From: Ptiloglossa arizonensis
Taxonomy: Eukaryota; Arthropoda; Insecta; Hymenoptera; Colletidae
Direction: 5' to 3'
DNA: 64,000 bases
Assembly (NCBI RefSeq): GCF_051014685.1
Contig: NC_135058.1
Coordinates: forward strand, 15,316,811 to 15,380,810
The translations under genes were made by a program, and so were the position numbers. The notes under the pieces were generated by a model. That model was not told where the DNA came from. It made no database searches and saw only the letters and a program-made list of their open reading frames with translations. Position 1 is the first letter of the stretch. Every line of letters begins with the position of its first letter. Below, in pieces: positions 37,601-49,204 of this stretch.

Positions 37601-40600
37601 TCTACAGTCTAATTAATTTGTCGCTAATTGATCCGACCGTGAAAAGAATCAAAATTTTAAATATTAATATTTTTATCTACAGACTTCCAACGCGGTGGCG
37701 TCAGTGCTATATCAATTAGCTCTACATCCGGATAAACAGGACATCGTTTACAAAGAAGTCTGCAACGTGCTTTCGGACAAAGACACGCAACTCGCAGGAA
37801 GGCACTTGGACCAATTGAAGTACCTGAAGGCGTGCATCAAAGAAACCCTAAGGTTCGCGCGTTAACAGCCTAATCCTTCGAGACATTGATTTTAACCGTT
37901 AATCTTTAATCTCTTCGACGGGATTGACTCAAGTAAACCGAAGGTGTCTAAGTAAAACAGGCTGAACAATTTCTTCGCTTCTTTACATTTGCAAGTTGTT
38001 TTGTTAGCACAGCTTCTTAAAGTTTTAATTAGTATATTAAACGAGCTAACGTGTAATTTGTAGAGCCAGCAACAATGGAGCATTTCGGTACTTGAAAATT
38101 CATAAATGTGACCCAGTTTTTACCAAACCCGATTATCTCAAAAAGGAAGACTTGTGCAAAACAGTTCTGTGTGATGATTTTGATTTATTATCACTTGTTT
38201 CTCTTTCTTCATTAGAATGTACCCTGTTGTTATCGGCAATGGACGATGCATGACCAAAGACACAATAATTAGTGGATATCGTGTACCCAAGGGCGTAAGA
38301 AACGATTTTTCTCTCGTACAGAATACTACTCGCTATTTTTATATTAATTATAATATAAATAATATATTTATATTAATTTTTATATTAATATATGATTTAT
38401 TAAACGATAATCAATCTCGACGTGTACTTTTCACGGAGCAATCTTCAACGATTATTTTATTTGCTCGATCAGGTCCAAGTGGTCTTTCAACATTACGTGA
38501 TAAGTAATCTCGAGAAGTACTTTCCACGGAGCAAAGAGTTCCTCCCGGAGAGATGGCTGCAAACCGACAGCGTGCGTCACAGTTTCGCGTCGCTTCCTTT
38601 CGGCTACGGAAGAAGAATGTGTCTTGGCAGACGTTTCGCTGACCTCGAAATGCTGGTTGTCATTAGTAAGGTAATATGTACAGAATGGCTCATGTAAACG
38701 GGAACACCTGAATATCTCCGTTATCTACGGATACATGCAAGAACTGTTTGAAACCAAGTTGAATCCTTCGCGAAGACTAATGATAGTGAAAGGAGACTCA
38801 AGGTTTACTCAAGATCATGCTCTCAATGTTTTATAAGCAGAATTTTTTTTTTTTTTAGATAAATTCTTTTCGCCATTCTGCGCCTAGAAGTGTTAGTGAA
38901 AAATGTTTAAAATATAAATTCAAAAAATATTTCAAATAAAAAATATAAACGAGTGAAATATAGAGAAAATGCTTGTTATTTTTATTAATCTTTGACTACA
39001 GTGTATACTTTATTGAGAAATTTGAAATAGTATTCGTTTTTTGCTGAAACAATATTTGGTTCCATTTTAAGAAAATATCAATAACCATTTTTTTTTTTAA
39101 TAAACGATACTTTCATATTTCCACGGGTAACAGAATTTAGATATTTCCATTTAAATAGTTCGCTATTTTTGGTGCGTTGAACCGGGCTGGTTATTTATTA
39201 CGGCAGACCGTTATTTAGATAGACTTAATGAATTTCAGATTGAAAAATCTACAAGCCACGGTACGGGAAAGGAATTAAAATGAAGCACATTTAGAGGGAA
39301 ATTTATGCGGTGACTTTTTATCTGACGAATTAAATGATGGGTATTAATAGAAATTAGAAAGGAAACGGATATGTTCAGAGCAAGATTTATAATCTTGTAT
39401 CCTAGATTGTACACTATTGAGTGAACACGATTGATTAGTTTTAATTAAATTTAATAACATTTATTTTTCAATATTCATAAGTCTAGCAACAAACAAGACT
39501 TTTGAAATGGAAATATTGTTATCTATATTGGATACAATTTCTCCACGTTTCGGAAATCATTTAATAACGAGTAATTGCAATTTAGTGCACCACATAGAAA
39601 TAGTACCAAAGTAATAGTATCAAAAGAGAAACCGTCGACATTTTTGGAATTTTGTGACAAGCATACCTGAATATTTACCTTAACTACAGTGCCCGTTAGT
39701 TTGTCAGCGGTCACACTGAATAACCGCGAACAATAAACGTCGTGTCCAGACGGTTCAGTCTTCACTCTTTATTACGGGACACGGTATGGCTGCTTAGGGT
39801 GTTATTAATCTGTCACTTCGATGCCGCGGTAATCCGTGCAGCTACCTGTGTGTAATACGGGCCTTGAGCCTCTTTAACTTCCTGAATTTATTTCTACATT
39901 AACACGATGATGAAAATGTTCCCAAAGATTGGCCAGATGAATATCTCACCTTGTCACGGAACTTCGTAATAATTGTTTACGTAATAGAGTTTTATGTTTA
40001 ATAAAAGTAAAAATTTCAGAGAAGCGAGTCTCTATATACAGGACGTCTATGTCCATATATGTAGACATATAGGAGCTCGAATTTTACGAAATAAATATTT
40101 CGAAACAATTTTTTTCACTTCGTGTGTAGAATCTGATGAATTCAAAATTGCGTTTTTATATTTATTTCTTGAAGGTTGTTTCAAAATTAACTTGATCTTT
40201 TACAGATAGTATTACTGCACTTTCTTGATAATATATTGTTACTATTTCTTAATAATTGAATGTAAATTCAGGAAAAAAGATAAGAATTGAAATAAAAATA
40301 TTATCTGTTGTTAATTTTAATTTTGAACATTTTAAATATTCGAAGCAAATGTAGGAATAGAAATTGAAGGGAAACAAAAATTTTCAAGCAATATTCTCAA
40401 CCCTGGAATTTCCCCGGATAATAAATTATATTAATAGTTTTCAATTCGTATCGTTTTCTATTACTTTCTATCAGAAAATTCCACGAACCTGAGACGACAA
40501 TAAACGCGAAGAACCTTTTCAAATGAGATATTATAATAAATTGGGGTTTTATTGCATGTGCCGTCTTTCTGTAGAGTAATTCGACAAATCCTGGGTTGTC

Positions 40601-41040
40601 CCAGGATTACTTGTAATTTTGACCTGCGATGGGCAGAGACCTGGAAATCGATACCTAATCCTTCACTGTCTTTGAAGAAAAAGTATAATTTCACTGTTAC
40701 TTTCAATACTTACATACTGTGTATACTTCTCATTTATGCTGTATTTCGCGTTTCATATTTAAAACTGTCTATTTGCTTTATCTGACATTTTAATATTATT
40801 GCACGGAGATTATTATAAACATTTATTTAGTAGAAGCAAGGAAGTAAATAGAAATGTATTTAAAGACACGTTACATTTTATTTCTTTTACAACTTACTTT
40901 TAGTACTTAATAATAACAATTTTTTGTTTTAGATTTTGCAGCACTACAAACTAGAATATCATTACGAGAAACTTGAGTATCACATCAATCCTATGTACAC
41001 GCCTAAAGGACCTCTGAATTTGAAATTCATTGATAGGTAA
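31649..41040 (+). CDS. CYP301B1: Mitochondrial-clan cytochrome P450, CYP301 family, B1-like (complete, 516 aa)
   Basis: A P450 monooxygenase of the mitochondrial clan, electron supply expected from adrenodoxin; the substrate is unknown. Exons are 31649-31847, 32707-32953, 35053-35169, 35293-35369, 37038-37233, 37318-37477, 37683-37852, 38216-38294, 38473-38670 and 40933-41040, 1551 nt in phase. The N-terminus (MSILSGNFARSLTHGIKR) is basic and Ser-rich like a mitochondrial presequence and has no membrane anchor. The proline hinge is EIPGPKPVPFLGNTW. The I-helix reads LVGIDTTSNAV. ExxR is at residues 386-389 (KETLR), PERW at 440-443, and the haem loop PFGYGRRMCLG has its ligand Cys465. Introns of 2.1, 1.7 and 2.3 kb are the longest in the gene. 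It lies tail to tail with the other P450. Naming it B1 and its partner A1 is a judgement from conservation only. Confidence 0.85.
32364..32602. mobile_element. MITE-like element with TACAGGGYG terminal inverted repeats (Tc1/mariner type)
   Basis: The left end reads GTACAGGGCGTTTCATAAAA. The right end, on the other strand, reads GTACAGGGTGAACGCGG. Taking CAGGGYG as the repeat leaves a TA at each end, the target duplication of Tc1/mariner elements. The 239-bp interior has no open frame. It sits in the intron just before the second coding exon of the P450, about 100 bases from its acceptor. Confidence 0.5.
36070..36117. repeat. GC-rich hairpin followed by an AT palindrome in a P450 intron
   Basis: GTCTAC at 36070-36075 pairs with GTAGAC at 36097-36102, with an inner CCCC/GGGG pair, and the right arm holds CACCCTG. 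Directly after it ACTCTATA-T-TATAGAGT (36101-36117) is a second inverted repeat. The CACCCTG end resembles the MITE terminus at 32602, so this may be another element remnant. Confidence 0.4.
36825..36984 (+). repeat. Dispersed repeat family A, copy 2
   Basis: It starts GTTGACCTTTGAATCTCTTC and ends near GGGACAACCTGAA, within the long P450 intron and ending about 50 bases before the exon at 37038. Compare copies at 44247 and 54526. Confidence 0.5.
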
Positions 41041-41103
41041 TCGGTTTTGGGAGACTTAGATTACTATAGATGAAATGTTCATTATTTATTTGGTATATAC
41101 AAA

Positions 41104-41109
41104 AATAAA
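41104..41109 (+). promoter_or_regulatory. Polyadenylation signal of the plus-strand P450
   Basis: AATAAA 64 bases after the stop codon at 41040. The next gene on the other strand has its stop at 41193, so cleavage after this signal falls near or inside the partner's 3' UTR. Confidence 0.6.
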
Positions 41110-41153
41110 GAATTAAACTTACAGTCACTGTATTCACCCTCAAACATCTTGTA

Positions 41154-41159
41154 TTTATT
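41154..41159 (-). promoter_or_regulatory. Polyadenylation signal of the minus-strand P450
   Basis: TTTATT on the plus strand, i.e. AATAAA on the minus strand, 34 bases past the minus-strand stop codon. Together with 41104-41109 it gives two opposed signals about 50 bases apart. Confidence 0.55.
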
Positions 41160-41192
41160 ATTTCCACTTTCGATGGATGATTTAAGTTTCGA

Positions 41193-44100
41193 CTACCTTG
41201 GTATCAATTTGAACTTAAGTTCCCCATCAGGAGCATACATAAACGTGACTTTGTATTTTAACGGTTTGTGATGGTACTCCAATTTGTAAGATCGTATCAA
41301 CTGAATGTTAAAGAAAAAGCATTATTCGTATATATTTTTTTCGATAACAAAACTTGGTACACAAAAATGTTATTCCATATTTATTTGAATATTAAATGTA
41401 CACCGGATGGAAACCAATAATAAAATGTGAACAGAGAATTTATTGACGATAGCAGGTTAACAGCAGAAAAGGAAAAATTTCTATAAAAATTACGACATAT
41501 TTTTAATAAAACATTTTTACATACCTTAGCAAGTAGCACTTGCATTTCTAAATCAGCGAATCTCCTACCTAAACACACACGCGCACCATGACCAAAAGGT
41601 AAAGATGCAAAAGGGTGCAACGTCTCGTTGACAGATTGTTTAAGCCATCTCATTGGTTTAAATGTTTTGGCATTCGTCACATACTCTTCCATGTTTCCTG
41701 TTACAACTGTTGGAAATACAACTTGTACCTACAATGTGTAATATTTATGTTAGAATTTAAAAAACTTCTTTATAAAGAAATATTGATTGAATTATAATTG
41801 CTAGTACAATTAATTATGAATTGAGCATATATACAATATATATATGGAGCATGAATTGGCAGAAAAAGAGTAGAATTACTTCCATAGAGAATAATGACCC
41901 ACAAACATAGAAATAGGTGTCATCGTTAAATGCTCATTACTTACTCCTTTTGGTACATTATATCCACAAATTATAGTGTCATTTTGCAGTGTTCTACCAT
42001 TTCCAATAACTGTAGAATATACTCTGAAATGTCAAATTGTAAACTATATATTTATCATTCCACTGTATAAGTAGTATCTTTAAATACAATTTTCATTACT
42101 TTAAACATTATTTCCTTCTGTATATTTTAATCAAAACTCTTATGTAAGAGTTGATTAGCTATTTTATACCTGAAAACTTCGCGGATAAAGGCTTTCATAT
42201 AAATTGCCTGATCGAGATGACTAGTAGTAAGGGGAACAGATGGATCAGGAATGATTTTTATAAGTTCTTGGTAAATCTTTTCTTGCTCCTCAGGCCTGGT
42301 TGCTAATTGATACAATATGGAACAAACAGCCATCGAAATCTACAACACAATACGAATTAATACACACATTACTTCATCAATTTATACTTAATCAGCAGCT
42401 ACAATTTATTGTGAGAATCGACTACTATTGTTATTAATTCTACTTACTGTGTCAATTCCAACCAAAATTAAGTCTAAAGCGAGGATGTAAGCCATTTTGG
42501 GATCAGTTTCCTTGGCTAGTATCCTTTCCACTAAAGACAACTCGGATTCATTAACGACCTGTTTGGTTTTTAATCTTTCCATCGCAGCATCAATATATTT
42601 CATACACACCCTGCAAAATAAGAATTTTAATTCAAGTACAGTTGAAGGAAGAGAAAGATAAATTTAAAAAAGAAAATTTTCAATTCATGATAAAAAAACG
42701 CTTAAAGACAGTTAAGAATAAAACTTCAGAAAGCTTTAAATTCTTCTGATAGTTTAAGAATGAAATTTCAGAAAACTTACACTTCTGGTAGTCAGTGTGT
42801 TCATGTTTAATTATTAGTGATTATCTGTAACTCAACTCACTGAATAAAGTAATCCATATTGCGTACATATTTGGTCCAAAGAGGGGTAGGCACGTATCTC
42901 CAATAAGGAGCTTTTAATTCGAGTACAGCCACATTTCTCAAAGCATACTTTGCCGCATCGATAATCTTCTGAGGTTCTGAATTTGGAGTCAAAGTACCAC
43001 CAAGGCATCCTAATCTTACATCGAGCGCAACTCGACCTATACCTGTACAAATTACGACCTTATTTGACTTGAAAGTCTCATAATACTTAAAATACCCTTC
43101 TATTAGTTATTTAAAAAGTATACTGTCTCCTCAAAATTAAAATTTATACGAACATTCTAAAGCCCATTTGTGTATTTCATTATCAAAGTCTCCTGGTAGT
43201 TCTCCATCTTCTCCTTTAATTTCTTCAATCCTAAACAAATATATTTATCAGTTTATTTACAATTCTTATACAAATATTTTATTATTCTATGTTTCACATT
43301 AGACATAGTTATTATTTTATCAATGAGTGATGCAAGTAAAAAATTGTGTAAGAACGTGTCGCATTTCTTTAATAAATTTTGAATATTTTAGCGTTTAAAT
43401 TCTCTTTCTCAAGACCAATATCATCGTTATTCTTTATAGTTTTCGTGCTACTATACTGCAAGTAACTTTAGAATACAAAAATTTGTCAATATAATATTAG
43501 AGTAATTAATTCGTAGTATCAAAGTGTTGTACTACATGCTACTACATCTCGAAGTGTTTATCCTTGTGCAAAAAGAATGTCAAATAGTTTAGCGAACCGC
43601 AATAAAATCTACCTTGAGAGTCCAAAGTTTCACGCATCGATTAAAATAATTTCGAGTTATACGGTTACGCATAATTACCTTTTTATGAAGTCGGTGGTGA
43701 CCACCTCGATGGGCGTTATGTATTTTTTAACCGTTTGCGGTTGAAGAACTGGTTTCTGAACCCGCGTACGAAATTCGCGCCAAGGTTCACCGTGCCTGAA
43801 ACATGAAAATAATTTGTTATACCATTTGAGATTCACGTGTTTCATCGTACTGTTAGAACGAAGGCTTTGACACGTTTGGATGTCAAGGAAGACGACACAC
43901 GACTGATGAAACTATTAATGTAGTAATCCGAAGACTATAGACTTAATGGACATTACATGTAAAAGGTTTTACGATTATTTCTTCGTTCGAGTAAAAATAA
44001 AATCTTTTCTAAGAAAAAGAAAGACGGTTTCAGACTCTAATATTAAAGCAAACGATAGAATCCTTTAGAAGTCGTACAATTATTGAAAGTTGACATTAAG

Positions 44101-46155
44101 AGGTATATTTCATAACCGGTTTGTACCGTTTTTATAAATGGAATATGATCGAGTCGAAAACCTTGAGTGACTATGGTCATTGAATTCGTCCGAATGTGTA
44201 TTACACTTATGCATATTGAGAAACATACAGTTCCATTTGAGAGAAAGTTGGTGACCTTGAAATCTCCTTGACAGCTTCGTGTACAGAAAAAGCAAATTAA
44301 GCTAAAAAGTTAAACCATTTTACCTTTACGTAATACTGAAATGAAAATGAAACAAATATTTCACATAAAGTTTTTATACCACCCTGTATAAGAACACTTT
44401 TCACCTCGAAGAGACATAGATTTCTCAATTTTTCGAACTATCTTTTTCTGAACTATCATACGTCTCAATTTTTCGAACTATCTTTTTCTGAACTATCATA
44501 CGTACACTCCAACAACACCGGGTAAATCCCCGAAGAAATTCTTCCTGACGACGCTCTTATAATGTACCAAACAGGGCATAGACGGTCTGAAAGGTGTCGG
44601 TCCCTCTTGTCTGTAGATCTTTTCGATTTCGTTAGCGTCATAAACGAATAACAGATCTGGTCGGCCTATCAAACCAGTCAGACGAACGATTTTCCCGAAC
44701 TCATCGTAGAACATCTGCGAGACTTTAGCGACGTCGGAGATTTGATACTGGCCGATTACCGGAAACAGTCGCCAGGTATTTCCAAAGATTGGGATCGGTC
44801 TTGGTCCTGGTATCTCCTCGTACAACCTTGCCTGAATCGTGCAATCGTGTTCCAATGTGCAGTCCCTTGTCGAGGTCACTGCACCTGCACCTAACAATGA
44901 AGTATAGTCGCCAAACGCAACCTGAATGCATGATCGGATGTAAATCGACCGAATCCTACTTTCTTTCGAGTACCAACAGTATTTCCAACGTTTACAAAGG
45001 TGTCATCTCTTTTTATTAATACACCGATCATCAGACTTCAACATTTGGAGGAAAATTTTTCTTGTATCGTTTTAAATATATTATTTGTATCGTGCAATAA
45101 ATGTCCCCATTCGTATTGTGTAATAAATATCATAAATACATTATTTGGATTCGGAATTTACAATACATAGGATAGTAAATATAATTTATTTATTCGTGCA
45201 AAAGTTAGCTTTTCAAACATTTATTTGAAACGAAGGTTTCCTTTGAGTAACTTCTTCGATGCAGTGAATACAAAATTTAATCGATCGAAATCGATGAAAA
45301 CTATTTTGAATTAATTAAAACAAAAATAATGGAAATTCTTTGGGTATAAATCCAAGGTACGGATATTCTCTGCTTTGTTCAGGGGAAGACTTTTAAAACT
45401 GTTTAGATACCATTGATTTACGCTGACATTTCAGTGACATTGTCGATGTGTGCTTAATTTAACCGTGAATAGTTATATTTGGCGCGTTACTCAAAGTAAT
45501 TAGCAGATCATGCGTTTCTAAAAAATGAGTCAAGCATCGAGCATGAAAGGAATCCTTTGTATTTAACAAGTAATTGCCAGTCAGGTGTGAATTTACATAT
45601 TTTGCCGCGAAGGTGTAATTGACTGGTTTATGAAAATATTACCGCGAATGTTTGCACAAGATGGTGATTCCTGAGGATCCGTTTAACGTCTTGTTAGTTT
45701 AGTCCACGTGCTGTGAAATATGTGTACATATGTAGGTATATTGAAATACTTGTAATTGAAACGAAATGTTACAGTAACGTTTTCATTGAAGATTTAATTC
45801 ATACTTTTATATTTTGAATTCCTGACTAACGAGAAGGATTAATTCATTGAACATGGCGATCCGCTAATTATTTTTAGTAATTATTAAATATATATTTCAG
45901 ATCTATAATTAAATTTGGATAGACTGAATTTGAATTTGAATTTTTATAGACTGCACGACGAATTTGGTGCAATAAGTTTCTACCCGTTTAGTAAAAAAGA
46001 TGCATAAATTGGTCTCGTTACGCGAGACTTGAATGAACATAGTAAGAGAATGGAAATATTTTATTTATATGGTTACCTGAGCACAGAGCTCGTCCAAGGA
46101 CATCTTGACCTTGTGAAAGTCGACATTTCAACAAGAACTGCAACTGGCGATTCAT
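41193..46155 (-). CDS. CYP301A1: Mitochondrial-clan cytochrome P450, CYP301 family, A1-like (complete, 527 aa)
   Basis: CYP301A1 is the P450 tied to adult cuticle formation in flies; its substrate is not settled. Exons from 5' to 3' are 46077-46155, 44506-44890, 43679-43795, 43154-43230, 42841-43042, 42448-42610, 42170-42339, 41945-42023, 41525-41728 and 41193-41300, 1584 nt in phase. The first exon gives a mitochondrial presequence (MNRQLQFLLKCRLSQGQDVL). The hinge is EIPGPRPIPIFGNTW. Conserved blocks include RPSMPCLVHYKSVVRKNFFG, CIGRVALDVRLGC, the ExxR segment IREVFR and the haem loop PFGHGARVCLG with Cys476. The I-helix reads LVGIDTISMAV, so the usual second Thr/Ser of the oxygen-activation motif is Ile. 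One base before the ATG is an acceptor, so a non-coding exon lies upstream. The second exon covers what two exons encode in the plus-strand paralogue. Confidence 0.86.
44247..44392 (+). repeat. Dispersed repeat family A, copy 3 (best-preserved right end)
   Basis: It starts GTTGGTGACCTTGAAATCTC and ends CACCCTGTATAA. It lies in the 710-bp intron of the minus-strand P450 between 43795 and 44506. The right end matches the MITE terminus CACCCTG followed by TA. Confidence 0.5.
44423..44502. repeat. Perfect 2 x 40 bp tandem duplication touching a splice donor
   Basis: The 40-bp unit starting TCTCAATTTTTCGAACTATC occurs twice in direct succession. On the minus strand the P450 exon ends at 44506 and its donor GT is 44505-44504, so the proximal copy begins at the third intron base. 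The copies appear identical, suggesting a recent event. Confidence 0.9.
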
Positions 46156-47786
46156 TCTATCGAAAATATAATCAATCGTTAATCTTACGTATATTAAAAT
46201 AAAACGTGATCCACAGATTTTACCGGTAACGTGGGTGGTAACTTAACTCATCTTTTTTAATTTTCTTTTCGAGCGACGAAGAAGAATGTGTAATATTTAA
46301 TACTATCGATAAAATTGTACTTGTGCGTCATATATATATAATCAATCTCGTTATACATATAAGTCACGACAACTTAAAAGAAATTTCTTCACGGACGTAT
46401 TCAACGTGTATTACATACGAACTCCGCTTTCACTTTTATACATCGTGATTTTTCAACGTCTATGTTTTGTCACCATTCGTTATTATATTTTAAATTGTTT
46501 CTGTAATTTTAATAGATTCACTTTTTCAAATTTCAAAAATACACGAAGCATATTGCGGTAAACAAAACCTAAAAATTAATTGAATTATTAAATAACTTCC
46601 TTTTTCTATATATGCAGACATTTGTACGTTACGAATAAAGAATTTGAATCATCCCACAACTAATAATTGAATACGCCTGATAATTCAGTACGCATATCTT
46701 TAACCATGACCGTCTCTTACGAACGTCATTTAGCAATCATCGCGAGTCGTGTTTCGCATAGGCAAAGAAATCACTACTGAATGATTTTATGTTCTATATT
46801 TTATATATTTTATTTTTATTAATAAATTGTACGTCAACTTTGGTCGTTCTTTAAATAATTCGTTTTCTTTTTACCAAATTTTTCGAATTCTACTGTACTG
46901 ATTTTATTATAAAACAATGTAATTCACAAATTAATCAATAATAACGGTGACAATAACGTAACACGTTTTGAATGATAAAAATCGAGATGTACATCGATCG
47001 ATTAAGTAGACTAATCAATAATACTTATGAAACTTTCTACTGCAAAGGTGAACAACGTTCGGCAACACGTATACATGTACTTAATAAATAAAAAATTCAA
47101 GTCAGTAATATCCTACGAAGTAAATATTCAAAACAGGGGGAAAAAGTCTAAAAATATTACACACTTTCGCATAATTTATGAAAATTTATATAAATATAGT
47201 TACCGGTGAGCTCATCAACAATCTAAACGAAAGAAAATGCTTCCAATATCTATTAAACTTCAATATTGACATTGCATAGACTAATACCACTCACACACTC
47301 AAATACAATAATTTTCGAAAGAGAGTCAATACATTATACTTTCGGATAAATATTAACAAACGTTCCTTAAACTTGATTCCTTTGTTTCGTTACTCGCGTC
47401 CACGTTTCAAACGTTTTCCCCTAATCACGTATACACGATCGTCGTCTCACTACCTACTATTTAATCCTTACAATTACGGTACCCGAACACCCTTACCTGA
47501 AACAGGCTGAAAACCTCAATCACGTTTCCTTTTATATGCCACCGAGTGTCCCGTTATCGAGCAATCCTCACCGTGGATAACAATCGTGAATTGAACCCTA
47601 TTGCGTTACCATTCTAAACGACTTGAATGGTCCTCGCGCGAAATCGTCGCGCGTCTTTAACACCTCCGATCGAAAGACGAGCGACACATCGGTGCTAATC
47701 AAACACCGCCAATGCACCCACGAGGTGATGATGCACTCTTTCAAGAAGTCCCGTTGTAAATGGTACTATATAGTGTGTATACTTAC

Positions 47787-47952
47787 CGAGGTGAACTCCC
47801 CACCTTCGATGTATCTCCCTCCAACGGGTTAGCGGTCCGAATTCCCTGTTCTGTGATGGCACACCATTGCTCGAGGAACACCCATCATCGTTCCTCGAGG
47901 AATCACTTTCACACGTAGCACATGCTCGAGTTTTATTTTCACTGACTTTCAT
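47787..47952 (-). other. Candidate alternative first exon of the minus-strand P450
   Basis: An ATG at 47952 opens 55 codons (MKVSENKTRACATCESDSSR onward) ending at a strong donor, with one base left over. That phase is the same as the known first exon's and would join in frame to the exon ending at 44890. It may equally be non-coding 5' UTR. Confidence 0.25.
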
Positions 47953-48942
47953 CTCGAGCGAGTCCTCCTATACGTACCAGTAGTTGTATATGCACGTTCA
48001 TTTAACACGTTTCCTGTACACGAGTGCTACACACTCGTACGAGCGGTTCATCTGTAACATTTAAGTGTACTAATTAATATTACGCGCAGAGGGTGTTATA
48101 CTCGAAACGGGTCACTCGTTTGCAACGATACAAACAAATGTTTGGTAATTCGAACAGTTTCGAACATTATTCTTTTCGTAAAAATTTGATAAATATAATA
48201 TTTCCTTTCGATAAAAGAATTTCAATTTTGATCTACATATATTCGTTACTTGTAAACATACAATAAAGTATTTGAAGTAAATTTTAAACAATTAAATGTA
48301 ACGCAAAAAACTTACATAAACTATTCGCTTAATAAAGAAACTATTAAAATAAAAATCCTTTAAAATGTATTACATGTACCTATAATTTGTTATTTCAATC
48401 CTAATATCCCATACTCTTTATTTCAGTTCCTTTCATCTTTCAAAATCTGTACACCACAAATATTTTAGTAAATATATACGCGAAGATATTATTTTAAATA
48501 ATTATTATCTTCAATTAATGCATTAAAGTATTAAACTGATGCTTCGCAAAATATTACAAATATATTCTGATAATTTGAACACGTATGATAAGCAATAAAC
48601 AATAAATATTGTATATTTTACCTGTAAAATCCAATAGATTGCGCAAACATAATGCAAACATATTAACGTTTATCAATATCTTTGAATCGATCGAAGTACA
48701 GACCCTTCGATTGTTCGAAACGAAAAAATTTCGACCTACGTCGTTTTAAAGAAAAAAAAATTCATATAATCAGAAAGAAGCCTTATCGAGATACAAGAAT
48801 TTAAATAAACTGTGGGCAATACGTTTAACAAAATTGTTGAGCCACCGAGCCTCCCTCGTTCGAAGAAACGACATAAGCCTCCTCGTTACCAAGAATCCTC
48901 AGGGTTGGTACCACTTGGGACCCTGGAGTAGGGGTAGACGAA

Positions 48943-48950
48943 TATAATAA
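48943..48950 (+). promoter_or_regulatory. Possible TATA box for the 735-aa gene
   Basis: TATAATAA lies about 260 bases upstream of the ATG at 49205. An initiator-like GATCATTT follows about 30 bases later (48971), the usual spacing for a TATA promoter. This is pattern only. Confidence 0.35.
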
Positions 48951-49204
48951 GAGGCCCACAGGGGTTGAACGATCATTTGCGGTACACAGTTGTCAGGAAT
49001 ATTTGTCACTCGAACGATACATCCATGCCAGTACGACCTGTGCTTCAGTTACCAATCGAACAGCAACATGACAAATACAGTCTGATGAACCTGTTTGCAA
49101 ACACGCGTTTAAAACGAATTCGTCCGTTTACAGTTTAATAAATTTTATTTTAAAACGCGCACAGTTCTTCGGTGTTCCGTGATAATATAAATAAATATAT
49201 AAAA

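Larger units (their letters stand above)
46156..49204. promoter_or_regulatory. Divergent intergenic region upstream of CYP301A1-like and the 735-aa gene
   Basis: It carries the promoter and non-coding first exon(s) of the minus-strand P450 and the promoter of the plus-strand gene at 49205. Two minus-strand donor-like sites stand out, after 47497 (CAG|GTAAGG) and after 47787 (CTCG|GTAAGTAT). A TATA-like box lies near 48943. The part from about 47.5 to 48.0 kb is richer in GC and CpG than its surroundings. Confidence 0.45.
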
